Assembly: GCF_947498635.1 (NCBI RefSeq)
Contig: NZ_CANMKV010000005.1
Coordinates: 62,001-126,000 of the forward strand
DNA length: 64,000 nucleotides
Direction of reading: 5' to 3'
From: an uncultured Microbulbifer sp.
GTDB taxonomy: Bacteria > Pseudomonadota > Gammaproteobacteria > Pseudomonadales > Cellvibrionaceae
Of this stretch, positions 54,353-63,750 are shown in pieces. Both the position numbers and the translations under genes were made by a program. Position 1 is the first letter of the stretch. Every line of letters begins with the position of its first letter. Below the pieces are notes generated by a model. It was not told the DNA's origin. It did no database searches and was given only the letters and a program-made list of their open reading frames with translations.

Positions 54353-55879
54353 TTATTTGGATGGCCCTGGCAGATTGGTGGAACCGGCTTCTGCAACACG
54401 GTAAATGTTATGCGCTGGATTCAACATGGTATCCAGCTCTTGCAAGTCTTTGGGAGACAGCAGTCCCGCTACCTGCTTGAGATTGAGGGTGTTGAGGATG
54501 TAGTCGTACAACGCGTTAGCATAATCTGTCTCCGCCAGGAACAAGGTGCGCTGGGCCAGGAGTACATCGACGATATTACGGGTGCCCACCTCATAGCCCG
54601 CCTGGGTGGCTTCCAGTGCGCTCTTGGCGGAAACCACAGCCTGCTGCCGCGCCGATACGCGGGAGACATCGGTCACTACCGCGCGGTGTAGCGTGCGGGT
54701 GGTTTGGATGGTGTTGCGCTCGGTCAGGTTGCGCAGATCCTGGGCCTGGAAGGACAGGTTGCGCGCCTCACGGCGGTTGGCGCTGAGCAGGCCGCCGGTG
54801 TAGATGGGGATGTCTAAGGTAATCGCGACGGTAGTATCGCGAAAATCCTGGTCGCGCGGAAATACCGTGGATCGATTCCGATCTCGAAATTGTTCATCGA
54901 ATAAAAATTTGCTTTTTTGATCGCCTTTCACCGTGAGCTTATTGTACGAGACAGAACCTGTAAGCGTTGGCAGATGCTCACTGGCTCTAGAGCGGGCGTT
55001 GTAGCGCGCTGCCTCAGCATTCAGGCGTGAGGCTTTTAGGTCGAAGTTATTGGCCAGGGCGAATTCTACCCAGTCGGCGCGATCTGCCGGCACAGGTGGC
55101 GCTACCTGGAAGGTCTCTACCAGGGGGGCAACCTCATCGTGGTAACCGCCGGTGAGGACAGAGAGGGCATCGAAGTCGCTGAGCAAGTCATCTTGGGCAG
55201 TCAGGCGTCGCGCTACGGAGCTGTCGTAGGCGGCCTGGGAATCGTACACATCGGTAATGGCAGTCAGTCCAACCTCAAAACGCTGCTGCGTTTGTTCCAG
55301 CTGCTTGGCTAGGGCCTTTTCCTCAGAAACGGCCGCTTCCAGCACATCGTAGGCGCGCAGTACATCAAAATAAGCTGTGGCTACGCGAATCATCATAGCC
55401 TGCTGGTTTGCACTATATTCTGCGGTGGCTCGTTCGGTCAGTTTTTTGCCCTGCTGGTAACCGAACCAAGCCGGGGCGTCAAATATTGCTTGGCTTAGGC
55501 TGGCATTGTAAGTTCTGTCGTCAAAAGTTCCTGTTTCTCGTTGAAGGAAATCGACCAGTTCAATATTGTTGTCGTTCTCTTCATCAACAGGCTCTGCAGC
55601 CCCAAACTGCCGGAATTCGTGATTTTTTGCTGCCTGGATTTGAGCATTTACTTGCGGCAACAAAGGGGCGCGCAGCTGATTTTTTGCCTCAATCCCCGCA
55701 TGGTAACCAGCCCTGTCTGCGGCCAGTTGGGGGTCGTTATCCAGCGCCTGCATATAGATATCCCACAGGGTGTCGGCCTGGGCCTGCATGGCGCCGAAGC
55801 CCAGTAGGGTGGCGGCGACGAGTCTCTTCAGTGGGCGCAACTGGCGGCCTCGCGGCTCTTTGCGGTTACTTCTTTTCAT
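54353..55879 (-). CDS. tolC: TolC-family outer membrane efflux protein
   Basis: About 508 residues. The signal peptide (LKRLVAATLLGFGAMQAQA) precedes DTLWDIYMQALDNDPQLAADR, the typical start of TolC-family proteins, with the two-fold helical repeats afterwards (ERATAEYSANQQAMMIRVA, NIVDVLLAQRTLFLAE). It forms the outer membrane and periplasmic tunnel of tripartite efflux or type I secretion. No adaptor or pump gene is adjacent, as for E. coli tolC. I used the ATG at 55879, with AGGAAG nine bases before it. Confidence 0.93.
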   Translation of the reverse strand: MKRSNRKEPRGRQLRPLKRLVAATLLGFGAMQAQADTLWDIYMQALDNDPQLAADRAGYHAGIEAKNQLRAPLLPQVNAQIQAAKNHEFRQFGAAEPVDEENDNNIELVDFLQRETGTFDDRTYNASLSQAIFDAPAWFGYQQGKKLTERATAEYSANQQAMMIRVATAYFDVLRAYDVLEAAVSEEKALAKQLEQTQQRFEVGLTAITDVYDSQAAYDSSVARRLTAQDDLLSDFDALSVLTGGYHDEVAPLVETFQVAPPVPADRADWVEFALANNFDLKASRLNAEAARYNARSRASEHLPTLTGSVSYNKLTVKGDQKSKFLFDEQFRDRNRSTVFPRDQDFRDTTVAITLDIPIYTGGLLSANRREARNLSFQAQDLRNLTERNTIQTTRTLHRAVVTDVSRVSARQQAVVSAKSALEATQAGYEVGTRNIVDVLLAQRTLFLAETDYANALYDYILNTLNLKQVAGLLSPKDLQELDTMLNPAHNIYRVAEAGSTNLPGPSK

Positions 55880-56235
55880 CTGTTTCAACTTCCTGTGGCG
55901 GGTGCGGTCTTCAAGCTTCTGTCAGTTGTTTGGAGCGGCACTCGAGTTCTGGATTCTCGGTGGGTTCCCTTGGCTCGCATAGTCCGATGGTGCTGCCAGT
56001 CTCCCCAAGTAGCAGTCGCGAGAGTGTACCCGCGGCTAGTCTAAGCGTCGAGGCGACGCTTTCGGCTTTTTGGTATATCTTCGTTAAACCGACGCGAATG
56101 TGCGTTTACCGGTAACTGCCTGGCAATATCAGAGCAGCATTGAATAGGGCAAAGGCCCTGTATTGCAATAGACGCGCCATCGAAGCATTTGGATGCGGCA
56201 AAAATTGTGCAGAATAAGGCAAGGACCTCTGGCAC
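55880..56235. other. Intergenic region between tolC and the letA-like gene
   Basis: 356 bases with divergent flanking genes, so both promoters must be inside. No ORF with support; short frames here have no family signature. No clear -35/-10 pair could be chosen. Confidence 0.4.
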
Positions 56236-56886
56236 ATGGATCAGCTGCGCAACAAAAAGCCTGTACCTTGGCAGCGTGCATGCCACGAGTGCGATCTACT
56301 ATTGACTGGTGGGTTAGCACCAGCAGGCCAAAAACTGGTTTGCCCGCGCTGCCGCTGTACCCTACATCGCAATGGTAACCACAGTGTCTATTACACCATC
56401 GCCTTGAGCCTGACAGGGCTTTTTTTGTTTATTCCCTCTGCCAGTCTGCCCCTGCTTAAATTCTCCATTTTCTCTTTTGGTGCCGAAAATACCCTGTTGA
56501 ATGGTGTCTACTCCCTGTACAAGGCGGGATTTATTTGGCTGGCATCGCTGGTGCTGTTTTGCAGCGTGCTGGCGCCCCTGGGCAAATTTCTGTTGTTGCT
56601 ATTTATCTGTTGTGGCAGCGCCTGGAGGGTTCTGGATCGTGCGGTTGCCAACGCGGTACGCTGGTATCAGCACATCAAGGAGTGGGGCATGTTGGATGTG
56701 TATATGTTGGGCATTCTGGTGGCGCTGATCAAACTTAGAGACCTGGGCAAAATGGATGTGGAGCCGGGGCTCTACTGTTTTGGTGCCATGATGGTATTGG
56801 CCAATCTCTCCTCACTCAGCTTCGATCAACATGCCATTTGGCAGCGCATGGCGCAGCGCCCCACCCGGCCTGAGGCGGCAACATGA
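56236..56886 (+). CDS. PqiA/LetA-like membrane protein, N-terminal half homologue
   Basis: 216 residues. An N-terminal zinc-ribbon-like pair CHEC and CPRC (ACHECDLLLTGG, VCPRCRCTLHR) is followed by a PqiA domain with about four membrane helices (YYTIALSLTGLFLFIPSASL, AGFIWLASLVLFCSVLAPLG). PqiA/LetA proteins are inner-membrane partners of MCE tunnel proteins for lipid transport. E. coli LetA is a single protein with two PqiA domains; here the second domain is a separate gene overlapping by four bases. Confidence 0.9.
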   Translation: MDQLRNKKPVPWQRACHECDLLLTGGLAPAGQKLVCPRCRCTLHRNGNHSVYYTIALSLTGLFLFIPSASLPLLKFSIFSFGAENTLLNGVYSLYKAGFIWLASLVLFCSVLAPLGKFLLLLFICCGSAWRVLDRAVANAVRWYQHIKEWGMLDVYMLGILVALIKLRDLGKMDVEPGLYCFGAMMVLANLSSLSFDQHAIWQRMAQRPTRPEAAT

Positions 56887-57563
56887 GTACCCCGCAAAAG
56901 GCACTCAAGAATGGGTTGAGCAGCTGCCTGAGCTGTCATCAGTTGATCATCCTACCGGCGAGGGGCGGGCGCTGTCGCTGCCCCCGCTGTGACTCGAGAG
57001 TACACGGTCGCATTGATGGTAGCTTGATGCTGACTTGGGCACTGACGATTACCGGGGTCCTGCTGCTACTTCCTGCGAATGTTTTGCCAATCATGAGTGT
57101 GATTTATCTCGGTGCCGGGGAGCCCAGTACGATTATCAGTGGTGTGATGCAACTCTATAACAGCGGTATGTGGGGAATCGCCCTGGTTGTATTTGTAGCC
57201 AGTATCGCGGTCCCGGTAATGAAATTACTGGGTTTGGTTTTATTGTTGGTACAGATTCAACTGCGATTACATTTTGTGCCCTCCCAGGCGATGAAAATTT
57301 ACCGGGTGGTGTCCGGTATAGGGCGCTGGTCGCTGTTGGACTTGTTTATGATCTCGATCCTCGTGGCCCTGGTGGATATGGGATTTATTGCTCAGGTAGC
57401 GGCCGGTCCGGGTAGTACCGCTTTTGCTTCGGTAGTGGTGGTCACCATGATGGCGGCGCGCTCTTTCGACCCGCGCTTGATCTGGGATGCTTACGATGGC
57501 GATCTGTATGCAACCGCGGTAGAGCCTGAAACGGCTCATAGGGGTGCGGCTGAGAATGGCTGA
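56883..57563 (+). CDS. PqiA/LetA-like membrane protein, C-terminal half homologue
   Basis: 226 residues. It repeats the layout of the preceding gene: CLSC and CPRC (SSCLSCHQLI, RCPRCDSRVHG), then a PqiA membrane domain with GSLMLTWALTITGVLLLLPAN and RWSLLDLFMISILVALVDMG. ATGA overlap with the previous gene and an eight-base overlap with the next (ATGGCTGA) show coupled translation. Together the two halves equal one E. coli LetA/PqiA. Confidence 0.9.
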   Translation: MSTPQKALKNGLSSCLSCHQLIILPARGGRCRCPRCDSRVHGRIDGSLMLTWALTITGVLLLLPANVLPIMSVIYLGAGEPSTIISGVMQLYNSGMWGIALVVFVASIAVPVMKLLGLVLLLVQIQLRLHFVPSQAMKIYRVVSGIGRWSLLDLFMISILVALVDMGFIAQVAAGPGSTAFASVVVVTMMAARSFDPRLIWDAYDGDLYATAVEPETAHRGAAENG

Positions 57564-59940
57564 CAACACGCCCGAGGACAGTGAGGTCATCGAGCCACGC
57601 GCCTATGAAGGCGCCCAGCGAGGGCAGGTGCGCAGAAGCCGGGGTTTGCCATTAGTGTGGATATTACCTCTGGTTGCGGGCTTGATCGCCGTGTGGTTGC
57701 TCTACCAGGATGTGGCCGAGGGAGATGTACACGCGAGTATCCTGTTTCACTCCGGCGATGGCTTAGTCAAAGGCAAAACGGTTGTGAAGTATTCCGGCGT
57801 GGATATCGGCGTTGTACAGGACGTGCGCCTGGTGCCCAACGCAAAAGAATTAAACGGTGCCGATGGTGTTCTCGCGGAAGTCAGTCTCAATCGCAGTGCC
57901 GAGTACCTGTTAGTGGAGGGTACCGAGTTTTGGGTGGTGAAACCCGAGCTTTCCATCACTGGGATCAGCGGTTTGGAGACGCTGTTGTCGGGGAATTACA
58001 TCGCGGTGGAATCCGGTAGTGGTAAACGCAAACGGGAATTTGTCGCCCTGGATAGACCTCCGGCCTTTATTCGTGGCGACGGTCTGCGCGTAGTGCTCAA
58101 ATCGCGTCGACTCGGCTCTCTGAGTCGGGGATCACCGGTGTATTACCGACAGTTGAGAGTGGGGCAGGTGGCGGACTACAGCCTCGGTGAGGACGGCAGT
58201 GAGGTCAGCATCGAATTATTTATCCGCCGTGAATACGCTTACCTAGTGCACAGAGGGAGCCGCTTCTGGAACAGTTCCGGGATTTCTATTGAGGGTGGCA
58301 TCAGCGGTATCAGCATTAATCTGGAATCTCTCGCCGCCCTGTTTGCCGGTGGGGTTAGTTTCTATACACCAGAACCCCAACGCCAGTCTCCACTGGCGGT
58401 CAACGGCACAGAATTCAAGCTGTATAAAAATTTTGCTGCGGCGGACGCGGGTATCGCGGTCACTCTAAATTTCGATCGCGGCGTCGATGTGACACCGGGT
58501 GGTACTAAGGTGTATTACCAGGGCATCAAGGTGGGCGAGGTCAGCCGGGCGAAAGCCAATAAGCGCATCAATGGTATGGAGGTCAGAGTGTTGATGGACC
58601 CGGCCACTGATGACTTGCTCACTGAGAACACCCGCTTCTGGTTGGCGCCACCTACCTTTGATTTCAGTGGCGGTTTGAATGAATTAATTCAGGGCAACCG
58701 GATTGAGGTAGACCTGCGCCGCGGACAGCGTTCCCAGCGCACTTTTTCCGCGCGCGCCTCGGCACCGCAGATGGACTCCAGAGTGCCGGGACTACACTTG
58801 CGTCTCACCTCCCGCAATCCGGGCTCCTTACAGCGGGGTGCCCCGGTCTATTTTCGCCGTATCGAAGTGGGCAAGGTGCAGGGCATGGAGCTGCGCAGGG
58901 ACGGTGAGGGCGTCGAGGTGTATGTGGTGATCGAGCCGCGTTACGCACACTTGGTGAAGCCGGGTACGCGCTTTTGGAATATCAGCGGACTGCGCGCCAG
59001 TGCGAGCCTCAGCAAGGGCATCGAGGTGCAGGCGGATTCACTGATGTCGCTGCTGCGTGGCGGAGTTGCGTTCGGTATCCGGCGCGAGGATCACGGCAAG
59101 GGCTCCGAAGTGCAAAGTGGTGACCAGTTTCCCCTATACCGCAGTCGTGAGGCGGCTCTGGAAGAGGGCATTGAAATCAGTATCAGTTTGCCCAATGCCG
59201 AGGGGCTAAAGGTCGGGGCCCCTCTGCGTTACAAAGGGGTGCAGGTTGGTGAAATAACCCGCTTGCGTCTCGGTGGAGACCTCGCTGAAGTTAAGGCGCG
59301 TGTAAAGCTCTATCATCGAGGCGGTAACTTTGCCCGCGCGGGCACGCGTATCTGGGTGGTATCGCCGCAAATTGGTCTCACTAAAGTCGAGCACTTAGAT
59401 ACTCTTATTACCGGCCGTTACCTGGCTCTGGAGCCCGGCGGTGGACCGCCGCAAACAGAATTTTTCGCCGAGCTACAGGCGCCCAAAGAGGACCTTGCCG
59501 AGACTATGAGTCGGCCGGGTCTGACGGTGATACTCGATGCCGCCCGGCGCGGTTCCCTGGTGGCGGGCAGCCCGGTTTATTACCGACAGGTTCAGGTGGG
59601 GGAAGTTACCGGATTTGCCTTGGGGGAGTGGGCGGACAGGGTTTATATCTATGTGCACATTCAGCCGCAATATCGTCCGCTGGTACGTGAGCACACCGTT
59701 TTTTGGAACGCCAGCGGTGTGGATGTGAATTTTGGGCTGAAAAGTGGTCTGAATATCAATACCGAGTCTGCCCAGGCTTTGATCAAAGGGGGCATTGCTT
59801 TTGCAACTCCAGAACCACCGTTTATGGGGTTCGAAGTGGAATCCGGCAGCCACTTTCCACTCTATCCGCGCCCGGAGCCCAAGTGGTATAAGTGGAGCCC
59901 CAAAATCGAGTTGTATAATGATTTTGAACCTGTCAAATAA
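57556..59940 (+). CDS. MCE-domain lipid transport protein with six MCE repeats (LetB/PqiB-like)
   Basis: About 794 residues. A single membrane anchor near residues 32-51 (LPLVWILPLVAGLIAVWLLY) is followed by six MCE repeats starting near residues 55, 174, 297, 411, 536 and 652. Each has the signature of a hydrophobic strand, G-x-P/T-V-x-Y/F and VGxV, such as GSPVYYRQLRVGQVADY and GAPVYFRRIEVGKVQGM. E. coli PqiB has three and LetB seven, so this is an intermediate tube. It should bridge the periplasm and carry lipid between the membranes, with the split LetA upstream. Confidence 0.93.
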   Translation: MADNTPEDSEVIEPRAYEGAQRGQVRRSRGLPLVWILPLVAGLIAVWLLYQDVAEGDVHASILFHSGDGLVKGKTVVKYSGVDIGVVQDVRLVPNAKELNGADGVLAEVSLNRSAEYLLVEGTEFWVVKPELSITGISGLETLLSGNYIAVESGSGKRKREFVALDRPPAFIRGDGLRVVLKSRRLGSLSRGSPVYYRQLRVGQVADYSLGEDGSEVSIELFIRREYAYLVHRGSRFWNSSGISIEGGISGISINLESLAALFAGGVSFYTPEPQRQSPLAVNGTEFKLYKNFAAADAGIAVTLNFDRGVDVTPGGTKVYYQGIKVGEVSRAKANKRINGMEVRVLMDPATDDLLTENTRFWLAPPTFDFSGGLNELIQGNRIEVDLRRGQRSQRTFSARASAPQMDSRVPGLHLRLTSRNPGSLQRGAPVYFRRIEVGKVQGMELRRDGEGVEVYVVIEPRYAHLVKPGTRFWNISGLRASASLSKGIEVQADSLMSLLRGGVAFGIRREDHGKGSEVQSGDQFPLYRSREAALEEGIEISISLPNAEGLKVGAPLRYKGVQVGEITRLRLGGDLAEVKARVKLYHRGGNFARAGTRIWVVSPQIGLTKVEHLDTLITGRYLALEPGGGPPQTEFFAELQAPKEDLAETMSRPGLTVILDAARRGSLVAGSPVYYRQVQVGEVTGFALGEWADRVYIYVHIQPQYRPLVREHTVFWNASGVDVNFGLKSGLNINTESAQALIKGGIAFATPEPPFMGFEVESGSHFPLYPRPEPKWYKWSPKIELYNDFEPVK

Positions 59941-59963
59941 GTATGAAAGTCAAAGGAGTATTT

Positions 59964-60515
59964 ATGCGTTACCTATTATCCATGGGGCTAATGACTCTAC
60001 TGTTCTTGGCCGGGTGCCAGGAAATGCAGGTGGAGCGAGTGAATACAGGCGCTCAACCGGTGGCTTTTTCCACTTATAAGTGGGGGGTAGCGCCGCTTAG
60101 CGATGTGGATGCAACGGCGCAGCTGGTGGAGCTGGATGAAGAAATGCGCGGTACTGTGGCGGCGCAATTGCAGCGGCGCGGCTACCGTCAGGTGGCTCAG
60201 GATCAGGATGCGGATATGGTGGTGGATTATCAGGTTGCGGTTGTGGATGAATTTTTTTCTGGAGATACCAGAAACCCGAGTTGGGACAAGCAATTTGACA
60301 GCAACGCCCCCCAGGATGTGGTCGAATTGCCGCCGTTGACCGACGCTCCGCTGGTTATTATGAGCGTGGGGATTGGCCGCCCAGACGGTGCCGCTATTTG
60401 GGGGGGCAGAGCCAGTGAACTGCTAACCCGCCCCGACAGTATCGAACAGCGCCAACGCCTGATATCCCAGGGCGTCAGCCAGTTACTGAGGGACTTACCG
60501 CCGGCGTATCAGTAA
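59964..60515 (+). CDS. DUF4136 lipoprotein
   Basis: 183 residues. AAAGGAG just upstream of the ATG at 59964 fixes the start; the ATG at 59943 is an alternative. The signal ends LLFLAGC, a lipobox. The mature part has the DUF4136 pattern (FSTYKWGVAPL, RGYRQVAQDQDADMVVDYQV, IEQRQRLISQGVSQLLRDLP). It follows the MCE gene by 23 bases in the same direction, in the slot where E. coli encodes the PqiC lipoprotein, so it may be the outer-membrane partner. That role is inferred from position only. Confidence 0.88.
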   Translation: MRYLLSMGLMTLLFLAGCQEMQVERVNTGAQPVAFSTYKWGVAPLSDVDATAQLVELDEEMRGTVAAQLQRRGYRQVAQDQDADMVVDYQVAVVDEFFSGDTRNPSWDKQFDSNAPQDVVELPPLTDAPLVIMSVGIGRPDGAAIWGGRASELLTRPDSIEQRQRLISQGVSQLLRDLPPAYQ

Positions 60516-60571
60516 TTTGGCGTCTGTGCGGGCTTTTCAATAGTGATGAACCTGCCCAGTAAATAGTTCTA

Positions 60572-60592
60572 CCGCCGGCTATAGGCCGGCGG
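60572..60592. other. GC-rich hairpin after the DUF4136 gene
   Basis: CCGCCGGC, TATAG-type loop, GCCGGCGG, without a T-run. It lies between the MCE operon and the convergent glycosyltransferase gene; possibly a weak or rho-assisted terminator. Confidence 0.35.
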
Positions 60593-60707
60593 CGAGTCGG
60601 CTAAACACTGCAAATTTCGAGGTTATTTCTCTGTATTTTGCCGACTTGGTTTTTACTGTTTCAGTTTCAGCGACCCCTACGGGTGAGGAAGCCGATCTCT
60701 CCGTGGC

Positions 60708-61772
60708 TTATGATAATTTGGGACGCCCGCGATGCATCAAGGTTTCGTACAGCTCAATGTAGGAATCCACAATAAACTGCTTCGAATACCCCTTCGCATA
60801 CACTTCGGAAGCGTTTTCAATCAGGCTTCGGCGCAACTCCGGATTATCCAGCACCGAACGGATGGCTTTGGCGAGGGCATCGGCATCGTCGATGGGGGTG
60901 ATAAGACCGCTGTGTCCATCGCTGATCACTTCGCCTGGCCCTTGGGAGTTGGTGGCTACTATTGGGCAACGGTGTGCCCAGGACTCCATCACAATTGAGC
61001 CCAGTCCCTCGTGCCGAGACGGACAGACAAATAGATCCGCGGTGCGCATCAGGGTGGTGACATCGTTGCGCCAGCCGAGGAAGCGTACACGCTGATCCAG
61101 GCCGAGCTTGTGGCACAGCGCCTTGAGGTTGGCTTCCTCCGGGCCGGCACCGGCCAGCCAAAGGGTGGCATTGGGTATTTGTACAAGGGCGTGCAGCAAT
61201 ACATCGAAGCCCTTGTTGATATGCAGGCGCCCCGCGGCGAGGATCAGGGGGCTGTCTTCCGGCGTATTAAAACTATTGCGTGGCAGAGGGCTGACCGGAG
61301 TTTCATCGGCAAAATTCGGGATATGAAAAATTCGCTCCCTGGGAATGCCGCCATCGATCATGTGTTGACAAATACCCTTGCTAATACCGATCCAGTAATC
61401 TGCGTGACGGTAATACTTGAGGTTGTAGTAGTGACCGAGTCGGCTTACCAATAGGTAGTTTTTCGAGTTGGGAGTGATGATGGTGGCGCGCCCCATCCAG
61501 GTCATTACGATATCCGGTTGCCAGTTATTCAGGGCCTCCCGGTAAATTCTGCGACCGAGAAAATCTAGTTTGCCACCAAACTTAAATCCCTCTGTTTCCA
61601 CCTCGTTATTGCGCAATGCCTGCACGCGGTGGTCGTGGTTGCGGATAAAGGCCTTCTCGTTAATTTCGTTTCTGGGGTTCAGGCCGCTTACCAAGCGCAC
61701 GAAAAAATTCTCTGCGCCACCGTGCTCGGCACCGGCGAGGACCTGCGCTACTCGAATTGGTTTGCTACTCAT
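60708..61772 (-). CDS. GT4-family glycosyltransferase
   Basis: 354 residues. AGAEHGGAENFFVRLVSGL is the N-terminal GT-B loop; GRLHINKGFDVLLHALVQ opens the donor domain; CPSRHEGLGSIVMESWAH has the E-x7-E motif. It probably adds a sugar to LPS core or another envelope glycan. It is read in the same direction as the CgeB-like gene 39 bases upstream, and the two are likely co-transcribed. Neither donor nor acceptor can be told from the sequence. Confidence 0.92.
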   Translation of the reverse strand: MSSKPIRVAQVLAGAEHGGAENFFVRLVSGLNPRNEINEKAFIRNHDHRVQALRNNEVETEGFKFGGKLDFLGRRIYREALNNWQPDIVMTWMGRATIITPNSKNYLLVSRLGHYYNLKYYRHADYWIGISKGICQHMIDGGIPRERIFHIPNFADETPVSPLPRNSFNTPEDSPLILAAGRLHINKGFDVLLHALVQIPNATLWLAGAGPEEANLKALCHKLGLDQRVRFLGWRNDVTTLMRTADLFVCPSRHEGLGSIVMESWAHRCPIVATNSQGPGEVISDGHSGLITPIDDADALAKAIRSVLDNPELRRSLIENASEVYAKGYSKQFIVDSYIELYETLMHRGRPKLS

Positions 61773-61810
61773 AAATCCTGCGTATTCTGTTTCATTCTTC
61801 CGGTGGCCTG

Positions 61811-62851
61811 TTATTTCAAGGTGCCGTCCAAGTTGATATCGCGCGCCCAGGCATATTCGTGACTGAAGGGCTGCAGACTCGTGGCTTCGACGATGTACTG
61901 GGCGTAGAGTTTCGAGTTCATCTCGGTGTGGAAAAACTCCCTGGCTTTTGCCGCCCAGGCACGTCGTTTGGCATCGTCACTGTGGAACTCGCGGATTTTT
62001 GCCAGTAGATCCTGTTCATCGGAAAAGTAGACCACGCTCTCGGCGGGTAGCAGTGTATCAAAGTGCAATTTGTCACTGGTGAACTGCAAAATACCATTGC
62101 CGGCGAGCTGGGCCATGCGCGCGGAGGAATACCAGTAGTGGGTATCCTGGCGATTAAAGTTCAGGCCCATTTTAGTTTGTACCAGAGCACGATCGTAATC
62201 TCGTCCCCACACGGGTGCTTCGCCAAAGCTGCCATAGGTCTTGAAGTTCAGCGAGTCCCCCAGGGCATCCTTGAGGTTTTTCACCATTTGCAGACGCTTG
62301 GTGAAATTATTGCTATTACTGCAAAACAGCAGGTCGATAGGAAGGTCGGTGCGTTCGGCATTGTTAAGACTTTCAATAGAAGTCTCGACGGGGTTTGGCA
62401 TGTGGTAAACCCGGGCACCGATACCCTCAAAAATATTTAGCTCGGGACGGCCGGTGGAGACAAACACCGCATCGGCGACTTCAGCGCGGTGTTTGATGCG
62501 CTCTACATTGCTAGGGACGAATAATGGGTCGTTATTGCAGTGCGCAATCAGGCAGTTGGGCTGTTGTTGCTTGATCGCTTTTAAGGTGTCGTTGCTGATC
62601 ATATCGCAGTGACCGGCGATGACCAGGTCGGGCTCAAAAGCCTCAATCGTCTCCAGCAGACGGCGGTTGGCCTTGCTTACACCCAGATCGCGGATTCCAA
62701 AAGGCGCCTCAAATGCGGCCACATCCCGGTCGCTGAATACCTGTGTATAGTGGTCATTTTTAATCAGACCAAAAGTCAGTTTCTGTGCCCAGCTGACCCG
62801 CGTCTTGCCATAGCGGCGCAGTTGCTGATAGGCGATATTGAGCACTCTCAT
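61811..62851 (-). CDS. CgeB-like glycosyltransferase
   Basis: 346 residues. MRVLNIAYQQLRRYGKTRVS opens the protein; DLVIAGHCDMISNDTL, HCNNDPLFVPSN and YHMPNPVETS fit the GT-B CgeB/spore-maturation-like family, and the C-terminal RMAQLAGNGILQFTS-type region is the donor-binding part. It precedes the GT4 gene on the - strand, so the pair likely builds the same glycan. The exact linkage is unknown. Confidence 0.85.
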   Translation of the reverse strand: MRVLNIAYQQLRRYGKTRVSWAQKLTFGLIKNDHYTQVFSDRDVAAFEAPFGIRDLGVSKANRRLLETIEAFEPDLVIAGHCDMISNDTLKAIKQQQPNCLIAHCNNDPLFVPSNVERIKHRAEVADAVFVSTGRPELNIFEGIGARVYHMPNPVETSIESLNNAERTDLPIDLLFCSNSNNFTKRLQMVKNLKDALGDSLNFKTYGSFGEAPVWGRDYDRALVQTKMGLNFNRQDTHYWYSSARMAQLAGNGILQFTSDKLHFDTLLPAESVVYFSDEQDLLAKIREFHSDDAKRRAWAAKAREFFHTEMNSKLYAQYIVEATSLQPFSHEYAWARDINLDGTLK

Positions 62852-63000
62852 GGTGGTGCACTCTCTAAAAATTCAGGGAGATAATTCGTATGGCCGCTTG
62901 ATTCAGGGGCTGGTACGGTGGGCGCAGAGTATAACAGCTGGTTCTCGGCCATATAGTGCCAGAGTCTGCAGACCCCAATCGCAGAGAAGGACGGCGAACA

Positions 63001-63663
63001 ATGCCAAAAAATAACAGTCCAACCTCCCTGTCCCCGGAATTTTCCGCAGTCGATGTGGAAATTGTTTCCAAAGAGACGGTTTTCAAGGGTTTTTTCTCCA
63101 TGTTGCGCCTGCGCTTGCGCCACCGTTTGTTTGGTGGTGGCTGGAGTAACGCTTTCCAGCGCGAGCTTTTTGTACGCGGTCCGGCAGTGGGGGTGCTGCT
63201 CTACGATCCCGAACGGGATTTGGTTGCACTTACCGAGCAATTCCGAGTTGGTGCCTTGGAACGCCCGGCGGGTCCCTGGTGCTTGGAAGTGGTTGCCGGC
63301 ATCGTGGAGGCCGGTGAATCGCTAGCGGATGTAGCGCGGCGAGAGGTATTGGAAGAGGCGGGTCTGCAGGTGCAGAATCTGCATTTTATCCACAGTTATA
63401 TGCCTAGTGTAGGCGGCAGTAACGAGCGGTTACACCTCTACTGTGCGCTGGTGGACTTGAGCCTGGCAGAGGGTTATTTTGGACTCGAGCAGGAGAATGA
63501 AGATATCCGCTTGCGGGTGTTTCCCACAGACTCGGTGCTCGGCGCTATGGCGGCAGACTATGCTCCAGGAGAGAACCCTATCGATAATTCGGCCACTATC
63601 ATTTGTATGCAGTGGTTGCAGTTGCACCGGGCAGAACTCAAAAAGTTAAGGCCAACTGCCTGA
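63001..63663 (+). CDS. nudF: ADP-ribose pyrophosphatase (Nudix)
   Basis: 220 residues. The Nudix box GIVEAGESLADVARREVLEEAGL is complete (two stretches), and EQFRVGALERPAGPWCLEVVAG is characteristic of ADP-ribose pyrophosphatases of the NudF type. It hydrolyses ADP-ribose to AMP and ribose-5-phosphate. The ATG at 63001 has AAGGA nine bases upstream; the frame is open from 62956. A DUF1249 gene follows, matching nudF-yqiB order. Confidence 0.94.
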   Translation: MPKNNSPTSLSPEFSAVDVEIVSKETVFKGFFSMLRLRLRHRLFGGGWSNAFQRELFVRGPAVGVLLYDPERDLVALTEQFRVGALERPAGPWCLEVVAGIVEAGESLADVARREVLEEAGLQVQNLHFIHSYMPSVGGSNERLHLYCALVDLSLAEGYFGLEQENEDIRLRVFPTDSVLGAMAADYAPGENPIDNSATIICMQWLQLHRAELKKLRPTA

Positions 63664-63750
63664 TCGGTCATTTTGCGTTGCGTGCTGTTACCTGCGTTTA
63701 GGGCAAACTGAGAGCTGAGTCACGGCGGCCACTGAATTGGAGTGTTGATA

